DNA of 64,000 nt from Mediterraneibacter hominis (GTDB lineage: Bacteria; Bacillota; Clostridia; Lachnospirales; Lachnospiraceae): assembly GCF_014287475.1 (NCBI RefSeq), contig NZ_JACOPF010000001.1, positions 310,001-374,000 of the forward strand, read 5' to 3'. Position numbers and translations under genes: made by a program. Below the pieces are notes generated by a model. The model was not told the origin of the DNA. It saw only the letters and a program-made list of their open reading frames with translations, and searched no databases. This document shows, in pieces, positions 8,881-17,712 of this stretch (its first letter is position 1; every line of letters begins with the position of its first letter).

Positions 8881-10314
8881 ATGAGTAATGAACGTTATGC
8901 AAGTCCTCTGTCAGAGCGTTACGCCAGCAGAGAGATGCAATATATTTTCTCTCCGGATAAGAAGTTTAAGACATGGAGAAGACTATGGATAGCTCTGGCG
9001 GAAACAGAGAAAGAGCTGGGATTAAATATTACAGAAGAACAGATAGAAGAATTGAAAGAGCATGCCGAGGACATTAACTATGACGTGGCGAAAGAACGGG
9101 AAAGGGTTGTGCGTCACGATGTGATGTCACATGTATATGCCTATGGTGTACAGTGTCCTAAGGCAAAGGGGATTATCCACCTCGGAGCGACCTCCTGCTA
9201 CGTAGGCGATAACACAGACATCATTATTATGTCTGAGGCATTAAAGCTGGTGAGAAAAAAATTATTGAATGTAATTGCGGAATTGGCAAAATTTGCGGAT
9301 GCTCAGAAGAGCCAGCCGACGCTTGCTTTTACGCATTTTCAGCCTGCACAGCCTACAACGGTGGGCAAGAGGGCAACACTTTGGCTGCAGGAGTTTGAAA
9401 TGGATCTAGAAGATCTGGATTATGTACTTAGCAGCTTGAAAATGCTGGGTTCTAAAGGTACTACAGGTACCCAGGCAAGTTTTTTGGAGCTTTTTGACGG
9501 AGATCAAGAGACAATAGACAAGATCGATCCAATGATCGCAGAAAAAATGGGATTTAAGGCATGCTATCCGGTATCTGGACAGACCTATTCCCGAAAAGTG
9601 GATACAAGAGTATTAAATGTGCTGGCTGGAATTGCAGCCAGTGCCCATAAGTTTTCAAATGACATCCGTCTGCTGCAGCATTTAAAGGAAATTGAGGAAC
9701 CATTTGAAAAAACGCAGATTGGTTCTTCAGCGATGGCTTATAAGAGAAATCCTATGCGCAGTGAAAGAATTGCATCTTTGTCGCGCTATGTTATGATTGA
9801 TGCATTGAATCCTGCTATTACATCTGCAACGCAGTGGTTTGAGAGAACTCTGGATGATTCCGCGAATAAACGTTTAAGTGTACCGGAAGGCTTTCTTGCA
9901 GTGGATGGGATTTTAGACTTATGTATGAATGTAGTGGATGGACTTGTTGTATATCCGAAAGTAATTGAAAAACGCCTTATGTCGGAGCTGCCGTTTATGG
10001 CGACAGAAAATATTATGATGGATGCGGTGAAAGCAGGAGGCGACAGACAGGAATTGCATGAAAGAATCCGTGAACTTTCCATGGAAGCCGGCAGAAATGT
10101 AAAAGAAAAGGGTGAGGAGAACAATTTACTCGAATTGATTGCAGAGGATCCGGCGTTTAATATGACTCTGGAAGAACTGAAAAAGACAATGGAGCCATCC
10201 AGATATATAGGGCGGGCGAAAGAGCAGGTGGAAGCGTATCTAAAGAATGTAATTTCCCCTCTCCTTAAAAAAAATGAAGATGTACTTGGAATGAAGGCAG
10301 AAATTCATATATAA
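8881..10314 (+). CDS. purB: Adenylosuccinate lyase
   Basis: The protein has 477 residues, of the longer PurB subgroup. It cleaves SAICAR to AICAR and adenylosuccinate to AMP, releasing fumarate. The superfamily signature is GSSAMAYKRNPMRSE near residue 280; the other active-site blocks are IHLGATSCYVGDN and THFQPAQPTTVGKR. AGGAGA precedes the ATG. Probably co-transcribed with purC, and followed by an intrinsic terminator. Confidence 0.96.
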   Translation: MSNERYASPLSERYASREMQYIFSPDKKFKTWRRLWIALAETEKELGLNITEEQIEELKEHAEDINYDVAKERERVVRHDVMSHVYAYGVQCPKAKGIIHLGATSCYVGDNTDIIIMSEALKLVRKKLLNVIAELAKFADAQKSQPTLAFTHFQPAQPTTVGKRATLWLQEFEMDLEDLDYVLSSLKMLGSKGTTGTQASFLELFDGDQETIDKIDPMIAEKMGFKACYPVSGQTYSRKVDTRVLNVLAGIAASAHKFSNDIRLLQHLKEIEEPFEKTQIGSSAMAYKRNPMRSERIASLSRYVMIDALNPAITSATQWFERTLDDSANKRLSVPEGFLAVDGILDLCMNVVDGLVVYPKVIEKRLMSELPFMATENIMMDAVKAGGDRQELHERIRELSMEAGRNVKEKGEENNLLELIAEDPAFNMTLEELKKTMEPSRYIGRAKEQVEAYLKNVISPLLKKNEDVLGMKAEIHI

Positions 10315-10356
10315 TTCCAAAGCAGACCAGAGATTTAGAAGAGATGAATTTTGTGC

Positions 10357-10395
10357 AAAGGAATGTTGCAAATGATTGCGGCATTCCTTTTTCTT
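10357..10395 (+). terminator. Intrinsic terminator after purB
   Basis: AAAGGAATG and its complement CATTCCTTT flank a short loop and run into TTTTTCTT. Confidence 0.75.
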
Positions 10396-10440
10396 ATGCT
10401 AATTTTTAATAGGTGTTTTAGTGAAATAGGAAAGGTATAG

Positions 10441-11499
10441 GTGAAGTGTATGGAACATTGTGAAAAGTTTTACAGCAGATTGAATTTAAGAGAAATGTAT
10501 GTCCGGCTGCTGGGAGGAATTCTTACGGCAGTATTTTTGAGTATTCTCTCTTTAGCGGCACATGAGTTTACAGAAAATTTTACGAAAGGAATTCATGAAG
10601 GAGATGACAGAGCAAAAGCAGACAAAGAGGCAGAGATAACAGAAGAGAAAGTTCTGTTTACAGATTTGTATGGGATGATGGAGTCCGCAGTCAGTACAGC
10701 TTCTGGAATGATAAAGGCGGATCGTTATTCAGATATAGCAGCAGATTCTCCTGCTTTGCCGGCTGAAGCTACATATGTGCCGGAAGCTATTCCAGTAAAT
10801 GAAGAAACTGTGACAACAGATATTGTGACGGAGGTACCAGTTGAAAAAGATGAAGAGAGCATGGTTCCTGAAATTCCCATTACTCCGGAAACCGATGTTC
10901 CATTGGAAAATCCAGATGGCGAAAACGGTGCTGGAACTGTTGTTTCAGTGAATGGATTTCTGGTAGATGAAGCTGGCATGATCTATGGAATCGAACCAGG
11001 AACGGAGATTCTTTACGACGGTTATCTTCTCAGCCTTCCACAAGAAAATGTAAATGGAATCAGAAAAGGTGCGTTTGCCGATATTTCTGCGGGAGCAATA
11101 GAAATGTATATTCCGGAAAATATCACGAATATTGAGGCTGGCGCATTTATCGGATTAAATGAGCTGGAATGGATAGAGACAGCACCTGGAAATGAAAGCT
11201 ATGCAAGTCGGGATGGAGTTTTAGTCACATCTGATTTGAGCTGCATTGTTGCATTTCCAAGTGGAAGAATAGAAACATATATTGTTCCGGAGACAGTAAC
11301 GAGATTTGAAGATGATTCCTTCTTTCATACCTCTCTTACCAAAATCGACATGAGATTATGTGGAATAGTAGAAATTGGAACCTCCATATTTGGAGAAGGA
11401 AACGGAACGGGAATTACAATAACAGTGCCGGAAGGAACGGAGGAGATTTACCAGAATGCGTTTCTGTGTTATGATGTGACGGTGGAAAGTGCATTTTAA
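10441..11499 (+). CDS. Membrane-anchored protein with BspA-type leucine-rich repeats
   Basis: The protein has 352 residues. A short basic N-terminus and one hydrophobic helix (about residues 20-37) should anchor it, followed by an extended Glu/Pro/Thr-rich linker (about 50-165). The C-terminal part has LRR_5/BspA-like repeats: IRKGAFADISAGAIEMYIPENITNIEAGAFIG is the typical pattern of AF and I-pE-vt-I. Such repeats usually mediate protein contacts at the surface. GTG 10441 is favoured by AGGAAAGG 5 bases upstream; ATG 10450 is the alternative. No enzyme motif is seen. Confidence 0.7.
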   Translation: MKCMEHCEKFYSRLNLREMYVRLLGGILTAVFLSILSLAAHEFTENFTKGIHEGDDRAKADKEAEITEEKVLFTDLYGMMESAVSTASGMIKADRYSDIAADSPALPAEATYVPEAIPVNEETVTTDIVTEVPVEKDEESMVPEIPITPETDVPLENPDGENGAGTVVSVNGFLVDEAGMIYGIEPGTEILYDGYLLSLPQENVNGIRKGAFADISAGAIEMYIPENITNIEAGAFIGLNELEWIETAPGNESYASRDGVLVTSDLSCIVAFPSGRIETYIVPETVTRFEDDSFFHTSLTKIDMRLCGIVEIGTSIFGEGNGTGITITVPEGTEEIYQNAFLCYDVTVESAF

Positions 11500-11521
11500 T
11501 TTCATCTAAGGGGGTGTGCCG

Positions 11522-12292
11522 ATGGATTATAAGCTTGTTATCCGTACAGCGGTCCTGGCGGGGGAACTGATGTTGTTAAGCGGAGCAGAGACATACCGGG
11601 TAGAAGATACCATGAATCATATACTCAAGACAGCTCATACAAAGACGGCAGAGGCGCTTGTATTTAGGACGGGGATTCTGGCTACAATTGATAATCCTGA
11701 TATAGAGCCGGTTACAATGATGCGGCGGGTAAAAAATTCTGGTACAAATTTGAACCGGATTATGCAGGTGAATGATATTTCACGAAAATACTGTGCGGGG
11801 GAAATGCCGTTGAAGGAGGCGTATGAACGACTTGGCGGTATTCAGAAGAAGCAGTATAAAACAGGTATTTATAATCTGGCTACACTGATTATTCCGGCGG
11901 GATTTGCGCCCCTGTTTGGAGGACAGATGCCGGAGATACTTCTGTCTGCGGCGATGGGAGCTTTGCTGGCGCTGATCATCACTGTGGGCAAACGGTGGAA
12001 TGTAAATGGATTTATATTAGATACAGTATCGTCCTTCATGGTCGCAGCGGCAGTGTTTCTCCTGGGCGCTAAAATATCGGGTGTGGATTTGGACATTGTA
12101 ATTATCAGTGCAATTATGCCGCTTGTGCCGGGGGTGGCAATCACAAATGCTGTCCGAGATATTTTACAGGGAGACTACATGTCTGGCAATGCAAGAGTGT
12201 TAGAAGCATTTCTGACGGCAGCAGGGATCGCCATCGGTGCTGGAGCTGGCATGTGGATTGCAGGAGTGATTATAGCGGGAGGTGTACGGTGA
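11522..12292 (+). CDS. ThrE-type threonine/serine exporter, large subunit (DUF1212)
   Basis: About 256 residues. The N-terminal cytosolic domain holds the family pattern LAGELMLLSGAETYRVEDTM; the C-terminal half has about five membrane helices (from LATLIIPAGFAPLFG onward). In many Firmicutes ThrE is split into this part and a short membrane subunit, as here. ATG 11522 follows AAGGGGG by 7 bases. The stop overlaps the next start (TGATG), so translation is coupled. Substrate is inferred from the family only. Confidence 0.85.
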   Translation: MDYKLVIRTAVLAGELMLLSGAETYRVEDTMNHILKTAHTKTAEALVFRTGILATIDNPDIEPVTMMRRVKNSGTNLNRIMQVNDISRKYCAGEMPLKEAYERLGGIQKKQYKTGIYNLATLIIPAGFAPLFGGQMPEILLSAAMGALLALIITVGKRWNVNGFILDTVSSFMVAAAVFLLGAKISGVDLDIVIISAIMPLVPGVAITNAVRDILQGDYMSGNARVLEAFLTAAGIAIGAGAGMWIAGVIIAGGVR

Positions 12293-12729
12293 TGAGTCTG
12301 CTCATTGGTGTGGCGGGATGCTTTTTCTCGGTTACGGCATTTGCGATATTGCTGGAAACTCCGAAATCATATTTGATTCATGCAGGGGGAGTTGGTGCGG
12401 TAGGAGGCTTTGTGTATCTATTGGGAACAAAAAATGAACTGGGCGTTGTATTTTCTTCCTTTTTGTCTGTATTAGCTATCGCGTTTTTGGCACACTTGTT
12501 TGCACGTATATTTAAAGAGCCAGTTACCGTATTTTTAATTGCAGGGATTCTACCCACGGTTCCCGGGGCCGGAATGTACAGGACTGCATATTATCTGATT
12601 CAGAATGACAGCGAAAAAAGTGGATATTACTTGCTGCAGACATTAGAGATCGCAGGGGTGATTGCTCTGGCGATTTTCATTATGGACACGTTGTTTAAAA
12701 TAGTGGGGAAAAGAGAAAAAAAGGTATAA
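12292..12729 (+). CDS. ThrE-type exporter, small membrane subunit (DUF3815)
   Basis: The protein has 145 residues and four or five hydrophobic helices. ILPTVPGAGMYRTAYYLIQND is the signature of the ThrE C-terminal domain. The start ATG overlaps the stop of the large subunit by one base and has GGGAGGTG upstream; an earlier in-frame start at 12253 would lie inside the upstream gene and is rejected. Confidence 0.87.
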   Translation: MSLLIGVAGCFFSVTAFAILLETPKSYLIHAGGVGAVGGFVYLLGTKNELGVVFSSFLSVLAIAFLAHLFARIFKEPVTVFLIAGILPTVPGAGMYRTAYYLIQNDSEKSGYYLLQTLEIAGVIALAIFIMDTLFKIVGKREKKV

Positions 12730-12731
12730 AA

Positions 12732-12899
12732 ATGTAACAGTTCAGCCCGCGCCATTCGTAAAACCGCACTGCGTGCTTATCGTGGCTGCCGCCACCGTTT
12801 TACTCATTGATGGGCGCTAAGCTCATACAGATGTACGCTCGCAAAAACATGCAGGCATGTTTTATGCTTCCTGCACACTGTATGGCTTAACTGTTACAT
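12732..12899. repeat. Palindromic intergenic element flanked by 16-base inverted repeats
   Basis: Arms 12732-12747 and 12884-12899 (left ATGTAACAGTTCAGCC) are complementary with one mismatch. Inside are further inverted repeats: GTAAAAC 12758-12764 with GTTTTAC 12797-12803, and a perfect 9-base pair AAAACATGC/GCATGTTTT at 12844-12863. No convincing open frame. The nested palindromes suggest a MITE- or REP-like element; it may also end ThrE transcription. Together with the promoter below it fills the 309-base gap 12730-13038. Confidence 0.6.
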
Positions 12900-12920
12900 A
12901 AAAATCGGCTTTTTTGTTTG

Positions 12921-12949
12921 TTGAACTATCCTTTTACATGTTCTATAAT
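12921..12949 (+). promoter_or_regulatory. Promoter upstream of the sirtuin-like gene
   Basis: TTGAAC 12921-12926, 17 bases, TATAAT 12944-12949. About 90 bases separate it from the start codon. Confidence 0.65.
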
Positions 12950-12981
12950 ATGAATGAGGAACGGGGCTTCTCGTGTCCCTG

Positions 12982-13015
12982 GCTGCTTAGAAGAAGCAGG
13001 GTGGTGTTTTTTCAG
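12982..13015 (+). promoter_or_regulatory. Terminator-like hairpin in the leader of the sirtuin-like gene
   Basis: CTGCTT and AAGCAG form a stem around AGAAG, followed by GGTGGTG and six T residues. An upstream GCTTCT could pair with the AGAAG segment instead. This may be a transcription attenuator or the 3' end of a ~60-base small RNA. Confidence 0.35.
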
Positions 13016-13038
13016 TCAAGAACAATGGAGGGTACTAT

Positions 13039-13797
13039 ATGGGGGAAAAGAATATACTTCAGGTTCTGAAAAACAGCAAGTATACAGTAGTATTGACAGG
13101 CGTGGAAATGATGATTGAGAATGGATACCCGGCATTAAGAGATGGTTTTGCTTCCTATGATGTGGAGAAAAAGTATGGGTATTGTCCGGAGGAGATTTTA
13201 AGCAGTGTATTCTATGCAACACGTAAAGAACTCTTCTTTCAGTTTTATAAAGAAGAGATATTAAAGGCGGCGCAAAAAACTCCGGGAACAGGGTATGTAA
13301 GCCTTAAAAAGCTGCAGGATCACGGACTGATACAGACAATCATTACGAAGCGGATTTTCGGATTGGAAGACAGGGCAGGCTGCTTAAATGTAATAAACTT
13401 ACATGGAACGATTTATACGAATGTATGCCCCAAATGTGGAAAAAGATATTCTATGGAATATATCAGGAATACAAAAGGAGTTCCACTCTGTGAAGTGTGT
13501 CTGGCTCCGATACGGCCTAAGGTATGTTTGTTTGGGGAAGCGGTGGACAATTCCGTGATAACAGAAGCAGCAATGGAAATGGAACGGGCAGATGTGATAC
13601 TTGTATTGGGCGCCCCCGTCCATGCGCCGATGTGTCAAATGCTGAGACAGTATTATGAAGGAAATCAGTTCATTGTCGTAAAGTCATCGGAACATTTTTC
13701 AGATACACAGGCAGATATATGCATACATTCCAGATGTGATGTATTTCTGGAAAATCTGGTAAAAGAATATGAAAAAAGTTGTCAAGGTACAGAATAG
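13039..13797 (+). CDS. Sirtuin-family protein with degenerate NAD and catalytic motifs
   Basis: The protein has 252 residues. Sirtuin features kept: LTG near residue 20, the catalytic-histidine motif LHG (His122), and the zinc ribbon Cys130/Cys133/Cys151/Cys154 (CPKC, CEVC). Lost: the NAD loop GAGIS reads GVEMM, and the TQNID motif reads TKRIF (residues 103-107), so the Asn and Asp needed for NAD chemistry are absent. The fold is recognisable, but classic deacetylase activity is unlikely. Possible roles are ADP-ribose or metabolite binding, or regulation. AATGGAGGG precedes the ATG. Its 3' end contains the probable gltX promoter. Confidence 0.8.
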   Translation: MGEKNILQVLKNSKYTVVLTGVEMMIENGYPALRDGFASYDVEKKYGYCPEEILSSVFYATRKELFFQFYKEEILKAAQKTPGTGYVSLKKLQDHGLIQTIITKRIFGLEDRAGCLNVINLHGTIYTNVCPKCGKRYSMEYIRNTKGVPLCEVCLAPIRPKVCLFGEAVDNSVITEAAMEMERADVILVLGAPVHAPMCQMLRQYYEGNQFIVVKSSEHFSDTQADICIHSRCDVFLENLVKEYEKSCQGTE

Positions 13798-13807
13798 CTG
13801 ATAAAAT
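13779..13807 (+). promoter_or_regulatory. Probable gltX promoter inside the end of the preceding gene
   Basis: TTGTCA 13779-13784, 17 bases, TAAAAT 13802-13807, about 43 bases before the gltX start. Confidence 0.45.
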
Positions 13808-13849
13808 ACCAGTTTATAGTAAAATAAAACAGAAGGTGGAGAAAGAACG

Positions 13850-15310
13850 ATGGATAGAAAAGTAAGAACAAGATTTGCTCCAAGTCCTACAGGAAGAATG
13901 CATGTCGGAAATTTGCGTACCGCATTGTACGCATATCTGATTGCAAAGCACGAGGGCGGGGATTTTATTTTAAGAGTGGAGGATACGGATCAGGAACGGT
14001 TTGTAGATGAGGCACTCGACATTATTTACCGCACAATGGAAAAGACAGGGCTTCACCATGATGAAGGACCGGATAAGGATGCCGGATATGGTCCCTATGT
14101 ACAGAGTGAACGGTGCGCACAGGGAATCTATCTGAAATATGCAAAACAACTGGTAGAACAGGGAGACGCATATTATTGCTTCTGCGATAAAGAACGGCTG
14201 GAATCTTTAAAAACCTCTGTTTCAGAGGACGGAACAGATATTGTCGTATATGACAAGCATTGTCTGGGATTAAGTGCGGAGGAAGTACAGGCAAATTTAA
14301 AAGCAGGCAAACCCTGGGTAATTCGGCTCAATGTACCGAATGAGGGAACAACAACCTTCCATGATGAGATATATGGAGATATTACAGTTCCAAATCAAGA
14401 ACTTGATGATATGATACTGATTAAATCAGACGGATTTCCAACTTATAATTTTGCGAATGTGGTAGATGATCATCTGATGGAAATCACCCATGTTGTAAGA
14501 GGAAATGAATATCTGTCGTCTGCGCCGAAATATAACCGCCTGTATGAGGCGTTTGGATGGGAGGTACCGGTATACGTACACTGTCCTCTGATTACAGATG
14601 AAAATCATAAAAAATTAAGCAAACGCTGCGGCCACGCTTCTTATGAAGACTTGATAGAACAGGGATATGTATCAGAAGCGGTTGTCAACTATGTGGCCCT
14701 GCTTGGCTGGTGTCCGACTGACAATCGGGAAATCTTTTCTCTAAAAGAGCTGGTGGAAGCGTTTGACTATCGCCATATGAGCAAGTCTCCGGCCGTATTT
14801 GATACGGTAAAATTAAAATGGATGAACGGAGAATACTTAAAGGCGATGTCATTTGAACGTTTTTATGAGATGGCAGAGCCTTATATCAAGGAAGTCATAA
14901 CAGCAGACTATGATTTGAAAAAAATAGCAGCTCTTGTTAAGACGAGAATCGAAACCTTCCCCGATATAAAAGAGCAGATCGATTTCTTTGAGAGCGTGCC
15001 GGACTATGATGTGGCATTATATACGCATAAGAAAATGAAAACGAATCCGGAAAATGCACTGGCGTTTTTGCAGGAAATTTTACCGGTGCTTAAGGAGCAG
15101 GAGGATTACAGCAATGACGCTCTGTTTGAGGTGCTCAAAGCATATGCCACAGAACATGGATATAAAATCGGTTATGTGATGTGGCCGCTTCGGACTGCCG
15201 TATCAGGCAGACAAAATACGCCGGGCGGAGCGACAGAGATTATGGAAGTACTTGGAAAAGACGAGTCACTCAAAAGGATCCGCGCGGGAATCGAAAAACT
15301 AAAAGCATAA
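13850..15310 (+). CDS. gltX: Glutamyl-tRNA synthetase
   Basis: The protein has 486 residues, the normal length. It charges tRNA-Glu (and probably tRNA-Gln, for later amidation). Class I motifs: the HIGH equivalent HVGN in [21 protein letters not shown] begins near residue 18, and the KMSKS equivalent is [14 protein letters not shown] is conserved for glutamate binding. AAGGTGGAGAAAG precedes the ATG. The UvrD-like gene follows after 18 bases. Confidence 0.95.
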   Translation: MDRKVRTRFAPSPTGRMHVGNLRTALYAYLIAKHEGGDFILRVEDTDQERFVDEALDIIYRTMEKTGLHHDEGPDKDAGYGPYVQSERCAQGIYLKYAKQLVEQGDAYYCFCDKERLESLKTSVSEDGTDIVVYDKHCLGLSAEEVQANLKAGKPWVIRLNVPNEGTTTFHDEIYGDITVPNQELDDMILIKSDGFPTYNFANVVDDHLMEITHVVRGNEYLSSAPKYNRLYEAFGWEVPVYVHCPLITDENHKKLSKRCGHASYEDLIEQGYVSEAVVNYVALLGWCPTDNREIFSLKELVEAFDYRHMSKSPAVFDTVKLKWMNGEYLKAMSFERFYEMAEPYIKEVITADYDLKKIAALVKTRIETFPDIKEQIDFFESVPDYDVALYTHKKMKTNPENALAFLQEILPVLKEQEDYSNDALFEVLKAYATEHGYKIGYVMWPLRTAVSGRQNTPGGATEIMEVLGKDESLKRIRAGIEKLKA

Positions 15311-15328
15311 AGGAGAAACAAATAAAGA

Positions 15329-17155
15329 TTGAATCAGGCACAGGAAAAAGCAGCAAGGATAAAGAATGGACCCTGCCTTGTACTTGCAGGGCCAGGATCT
15401 GGAAAAACAAGGACGATTGTAAATAGAATAAGATTCCTGATTGAGGAGTATAAGGTAAGACCAGAAGAAATTCTGGTCGTTACTTTTACCCGCTATGCGG
15501 CATCTGAGATGAAAAGCCGTCTGTGTGAACAGGCAGGGGAAAGTGCAGCTCCAGTTACGGCGGGGACGTTTCACGGAATCTATTATGGAATATTAAAATG
15601 GGCCTATCGGATAGGCTCTGGCAATATTCTTTCAGAGGAAGAAAAATACCAGATTCTAAGAGCAGCCGTCGCCCAGCAAAAAATGGAAGTGTTCGATGAA
15701 GAAGATTTTCTCGAAGGGCTTGTCTCCGAAATAGGTGTAATAAAGAACAATGGGATTGCTATAGAGGAATTTCATTCGAAAAAGTGTGACAGCGATGCTT
15801 TTTATGAAATTTACAAAGCATATGAAAGACAGAAGAAAAAGTTAAAAAAAATTGATTTCGACGATATGCTATTGCTCTGCCGCAATTTATTTTTAACCCA
15901 TCCGGATATTTTAAAACAGTGGCAGAAGAAGTTTCGGTATATTCTGATCGACGAATTTCAAGATATAAACCGTATTCAGTACGATGTCATAAAAATGCTG
16001 GCTCTGCCGGAAAATAATCTGTTTGTGGTAGGAGATGATGATCAGGCAATCTACGGATTCCGCGGGGCAGACTCGAAAATTATGTTTGAATTTCTAAAGG
16101 ATTTCCCTAAGGCAGAGCAAATATTTTTAAATACAAATTACCGTTCGACTGCCAACATTGTGAACAATTCTCTGAAAGTCATCGAAAAAAATACAGTCCG
16201 TTTTAAAAAGAAGCTGCACGCGGCAAAGGAAAAGGGGACAACCGTACATATACAGGAAGTAAAAGATCCGGTGGAGGAAAGCAAATACATAGTAAGAGAG
16301 ATAGAAAGGCGGATAGAAAAAGGAGTTTTAGCAGAGCAGATAGCTGTTTTGTTTCGGGTACATACTGATGCCAGGCCTTTGGCAGAATGCTTTCTGGAAC
16401 ATAAAATTGCATTTCAGATGCGAGAGCATCTTCCAAACCTGTACAGCCATTTTATCGGAAAGGATATACAGGCCTATTTTCATATGGCCCAGGGAAGCAG
16501 ACTGCGCGCAGAATTTCTACAGATTATGAACCGTCCGAAGCGCTATCTTTCCAGGGAAAGTCTTACGCAAGGGGAGGTTTCTTTTGAGGAGCTTCGGAAG
16601 TTCTATTTCGACAAGGAATGGATGCAGGATAGAATTGACCAGTTGGAGTGGGATTTAAAAATGCTTTCTAAAATGGCGCCTTATGCGGCAATCCAGTATA
16701 TGCGCAAAAAAATCGGATACGACGATTTTTTAAGAGACTATGCAAAGATAAAACAGATACAGGCTGCCGATTTGTTTGAAATTCTTTCCGAGATAGAAGA
16801 GGCGGCAAGACCGTTTTCTACACTTGAAGAATGGTTCCGGCATGTGGAGGAGTATACAGAGGCTTTGCGCAGAAAGGAACAGAAAAAGAAAGAAGAACAA
16901 AAAGGGATACATTTGATGACCATTCATGCCGCAAAGGGATTGGAATTTGATACGGTATTTATCATAGGGGCAAATGAAGGCCAAATTCCGTATAAAAAAG
17001 CAAAAAGTGAGGAAGAGACAGAAGAGGAAAGACGGCTGTTTTATGTGGCAATGACGCGGGCAAAGGAAGTGCTGCAGATCTGCTATGTAAAACAAAGAAA
17101 CGGGAAAGAGACAGTTCCCTCCCGTTTTGTAAATGATTTACTCAAGAGCGTCTAA
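15329..17155 (+). CDS. UvrD/Rep-family ATP-dependent DNA helicase (short form)
   Basis: The protein has 608 residues. All SF1A helicase motifs are present: NQAQ Q-motif, Walker A AGPGSGKT near residue 20, VVTFTRYAASEM, Walker B DEFQDIN, motif III VVGDDDQAIYGFRGAD, motif IV NYRST, motif V TIHAAKGLEFDTVFIIG and motif VI EERRLFYVAMTRAK. It ends soon after motif VI, about 100 residues shorter than UvrD/PcrA and lacking their C-terminal polymerase-contact extension. The start is TTG 15329; an in-frame stop lies just before it and the AGGAG is rather distant (13 bases). It overlaps the convergent DUF1292 gene by 18 bases. Confidence 0.9.
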   Translation: MNQAQEKAARIKNGPCLVLAGPGSGKTRTIVNRIRFLIEEYKVRPEEILVVTFTRYAASEMKSRLCEQAGESAAPVTAGTFHGIYYGILKWAYRIGSGNILSEEEKYQILRAAVAQQKMEVFDEEDFLEGLVSEIGVIKNNGIAIEEFHSKKCDSDAFYEIYKAYERQKKKLKKIDFDDMLLLCRNLFLTHPDILKQWQKKFRYILIDEFQDINRIQYDVIKMLALPENNLFVVGDDDQAIYGFRGADSKIMFEFLKDFPKAEQIFLNTNYRSTANIVNNSLKVIEKNTVRFKKKLHAAKEKGTTVHIQEVKDPVEESKYIVREIERRIEKGVLAEQIAVLFRVHTDARPLAECFLEHKIAFQMREHLPNLYSHFIGKDIQAYFHMAQGSRLRAEFLQIMNRPKRYLSRESLTQGEVSFEELRKFYFDKEWMQDRIDQLEWDLKMLSKMAPYAAIQYMRKKIGYDDFLRDYAKIKQIQAADLFEILSEIEEAARPFSTLEEWFRHVEEYTEALRRKEQKKKEEQKGIHLMTIHAAKGLEFDTVFIIGANEGQIPYKKAKSEEETEEERRLFYVAMTRAKEVLQICYVKQRNGKETVPSRFVNDLLKSV

Positions 17156-17440
17156 ATCAAGCTCTTCGTATTCCTGTGTATCCAGCCATTCATCAAAGGC
17201 TTCGGAGGCACGCTCGAATTCATCGTCATCTTCGATGTTTTCAAGCTCTGGCTCTTCAGAGGTACCTTCAAAGAAACGATACAGATAGACTTGGCCGTCT
17301 TCATTGTCTCCGTTTTCATTTAGAGGCAGCAAGGCAATATATTCCTGCCCGCCGGTTTCAAATATAGTAAGTACCGCACATTCCAATTCTTCGTCATTGT
17401 CCAGTGTCAAGGTGACAGTGAGCGCTTCATTTTCGTTCAT
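17138..17440 (-). CDS. DUF1292 small acidic protein
   Basis: The protein has 100 residues and is very acidic. The beta-rich core LTLDNDEELECAVLTIFETGGQEYIALLPLN is the DUF1292 (YrzB-like) signature; the C-terminus is a Glu/Asp-rich tail. Function unknown; usually found in Firmicutes beside RNA- and translation-related genes. AAGGAG precedes the ATG. It is convergent with the helicase gene, whose 3' end it overlaps. Confidence 0.85.
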   Translation of the reverse strand: MNENEALTVTLTLDNDEELECAVLTIFETGGQEYIALLPLNENGDNEDGQVYLYRFFEGTSEEPELENIEDDDEFERASEAFDEWLDTQEYEELDLDALE

Positions 17441-17551
17441 TGTTTTTCTCCTTTATTGTATTGGATTCCTCATTAGAATAAGGGAACCACTGCTATTAAA
17501 ACTCTATCAGATCGAATATAAAAAAGCAAGAAAAACATAGACGGCGATCGG

Positions 17552-17579
17552 TTGACAATCCTCTGAAATAAGGTAGAAT
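17552..17579 (+). promoter_or_regulatory. Promoter of the sugar-binding lipoprotein gene
   Basis: TTGACA 17552-17557, 16 bases, TAGAAT 17574-17579. Confidence 0.65.
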
Positions 17580-17638
17580 GTAAGAGTGAGGCATAAAAAC
17601 AGACATAAAAAGATCTATTCAATACATAGTATCTACAG

Positions 17639-17672
17639 GTGCCTGTGCATAAAAGGCGGCACAGGTATTTTT
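17639..17672 (+). promoter_or_regulatory. Leader terminator/attenuator before the sugar-binding lipoprotein
   Basis: CCTGTGC 17642-17648 pairs with GCACAGG 17659-17665, extended by G-U and A-T pairs, then a run TATTTTTG. It lies between the promoter and the start codon, so it would stop transcription unless it is resolved. No known riboswitch class was recognised in the 60 bases before it. Confidence 0.45.
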
Positions 17673-17712
17673 GTCTCTTTACAGGAATAGAAAAAAGAAA
17701 GGAAATGACAGG

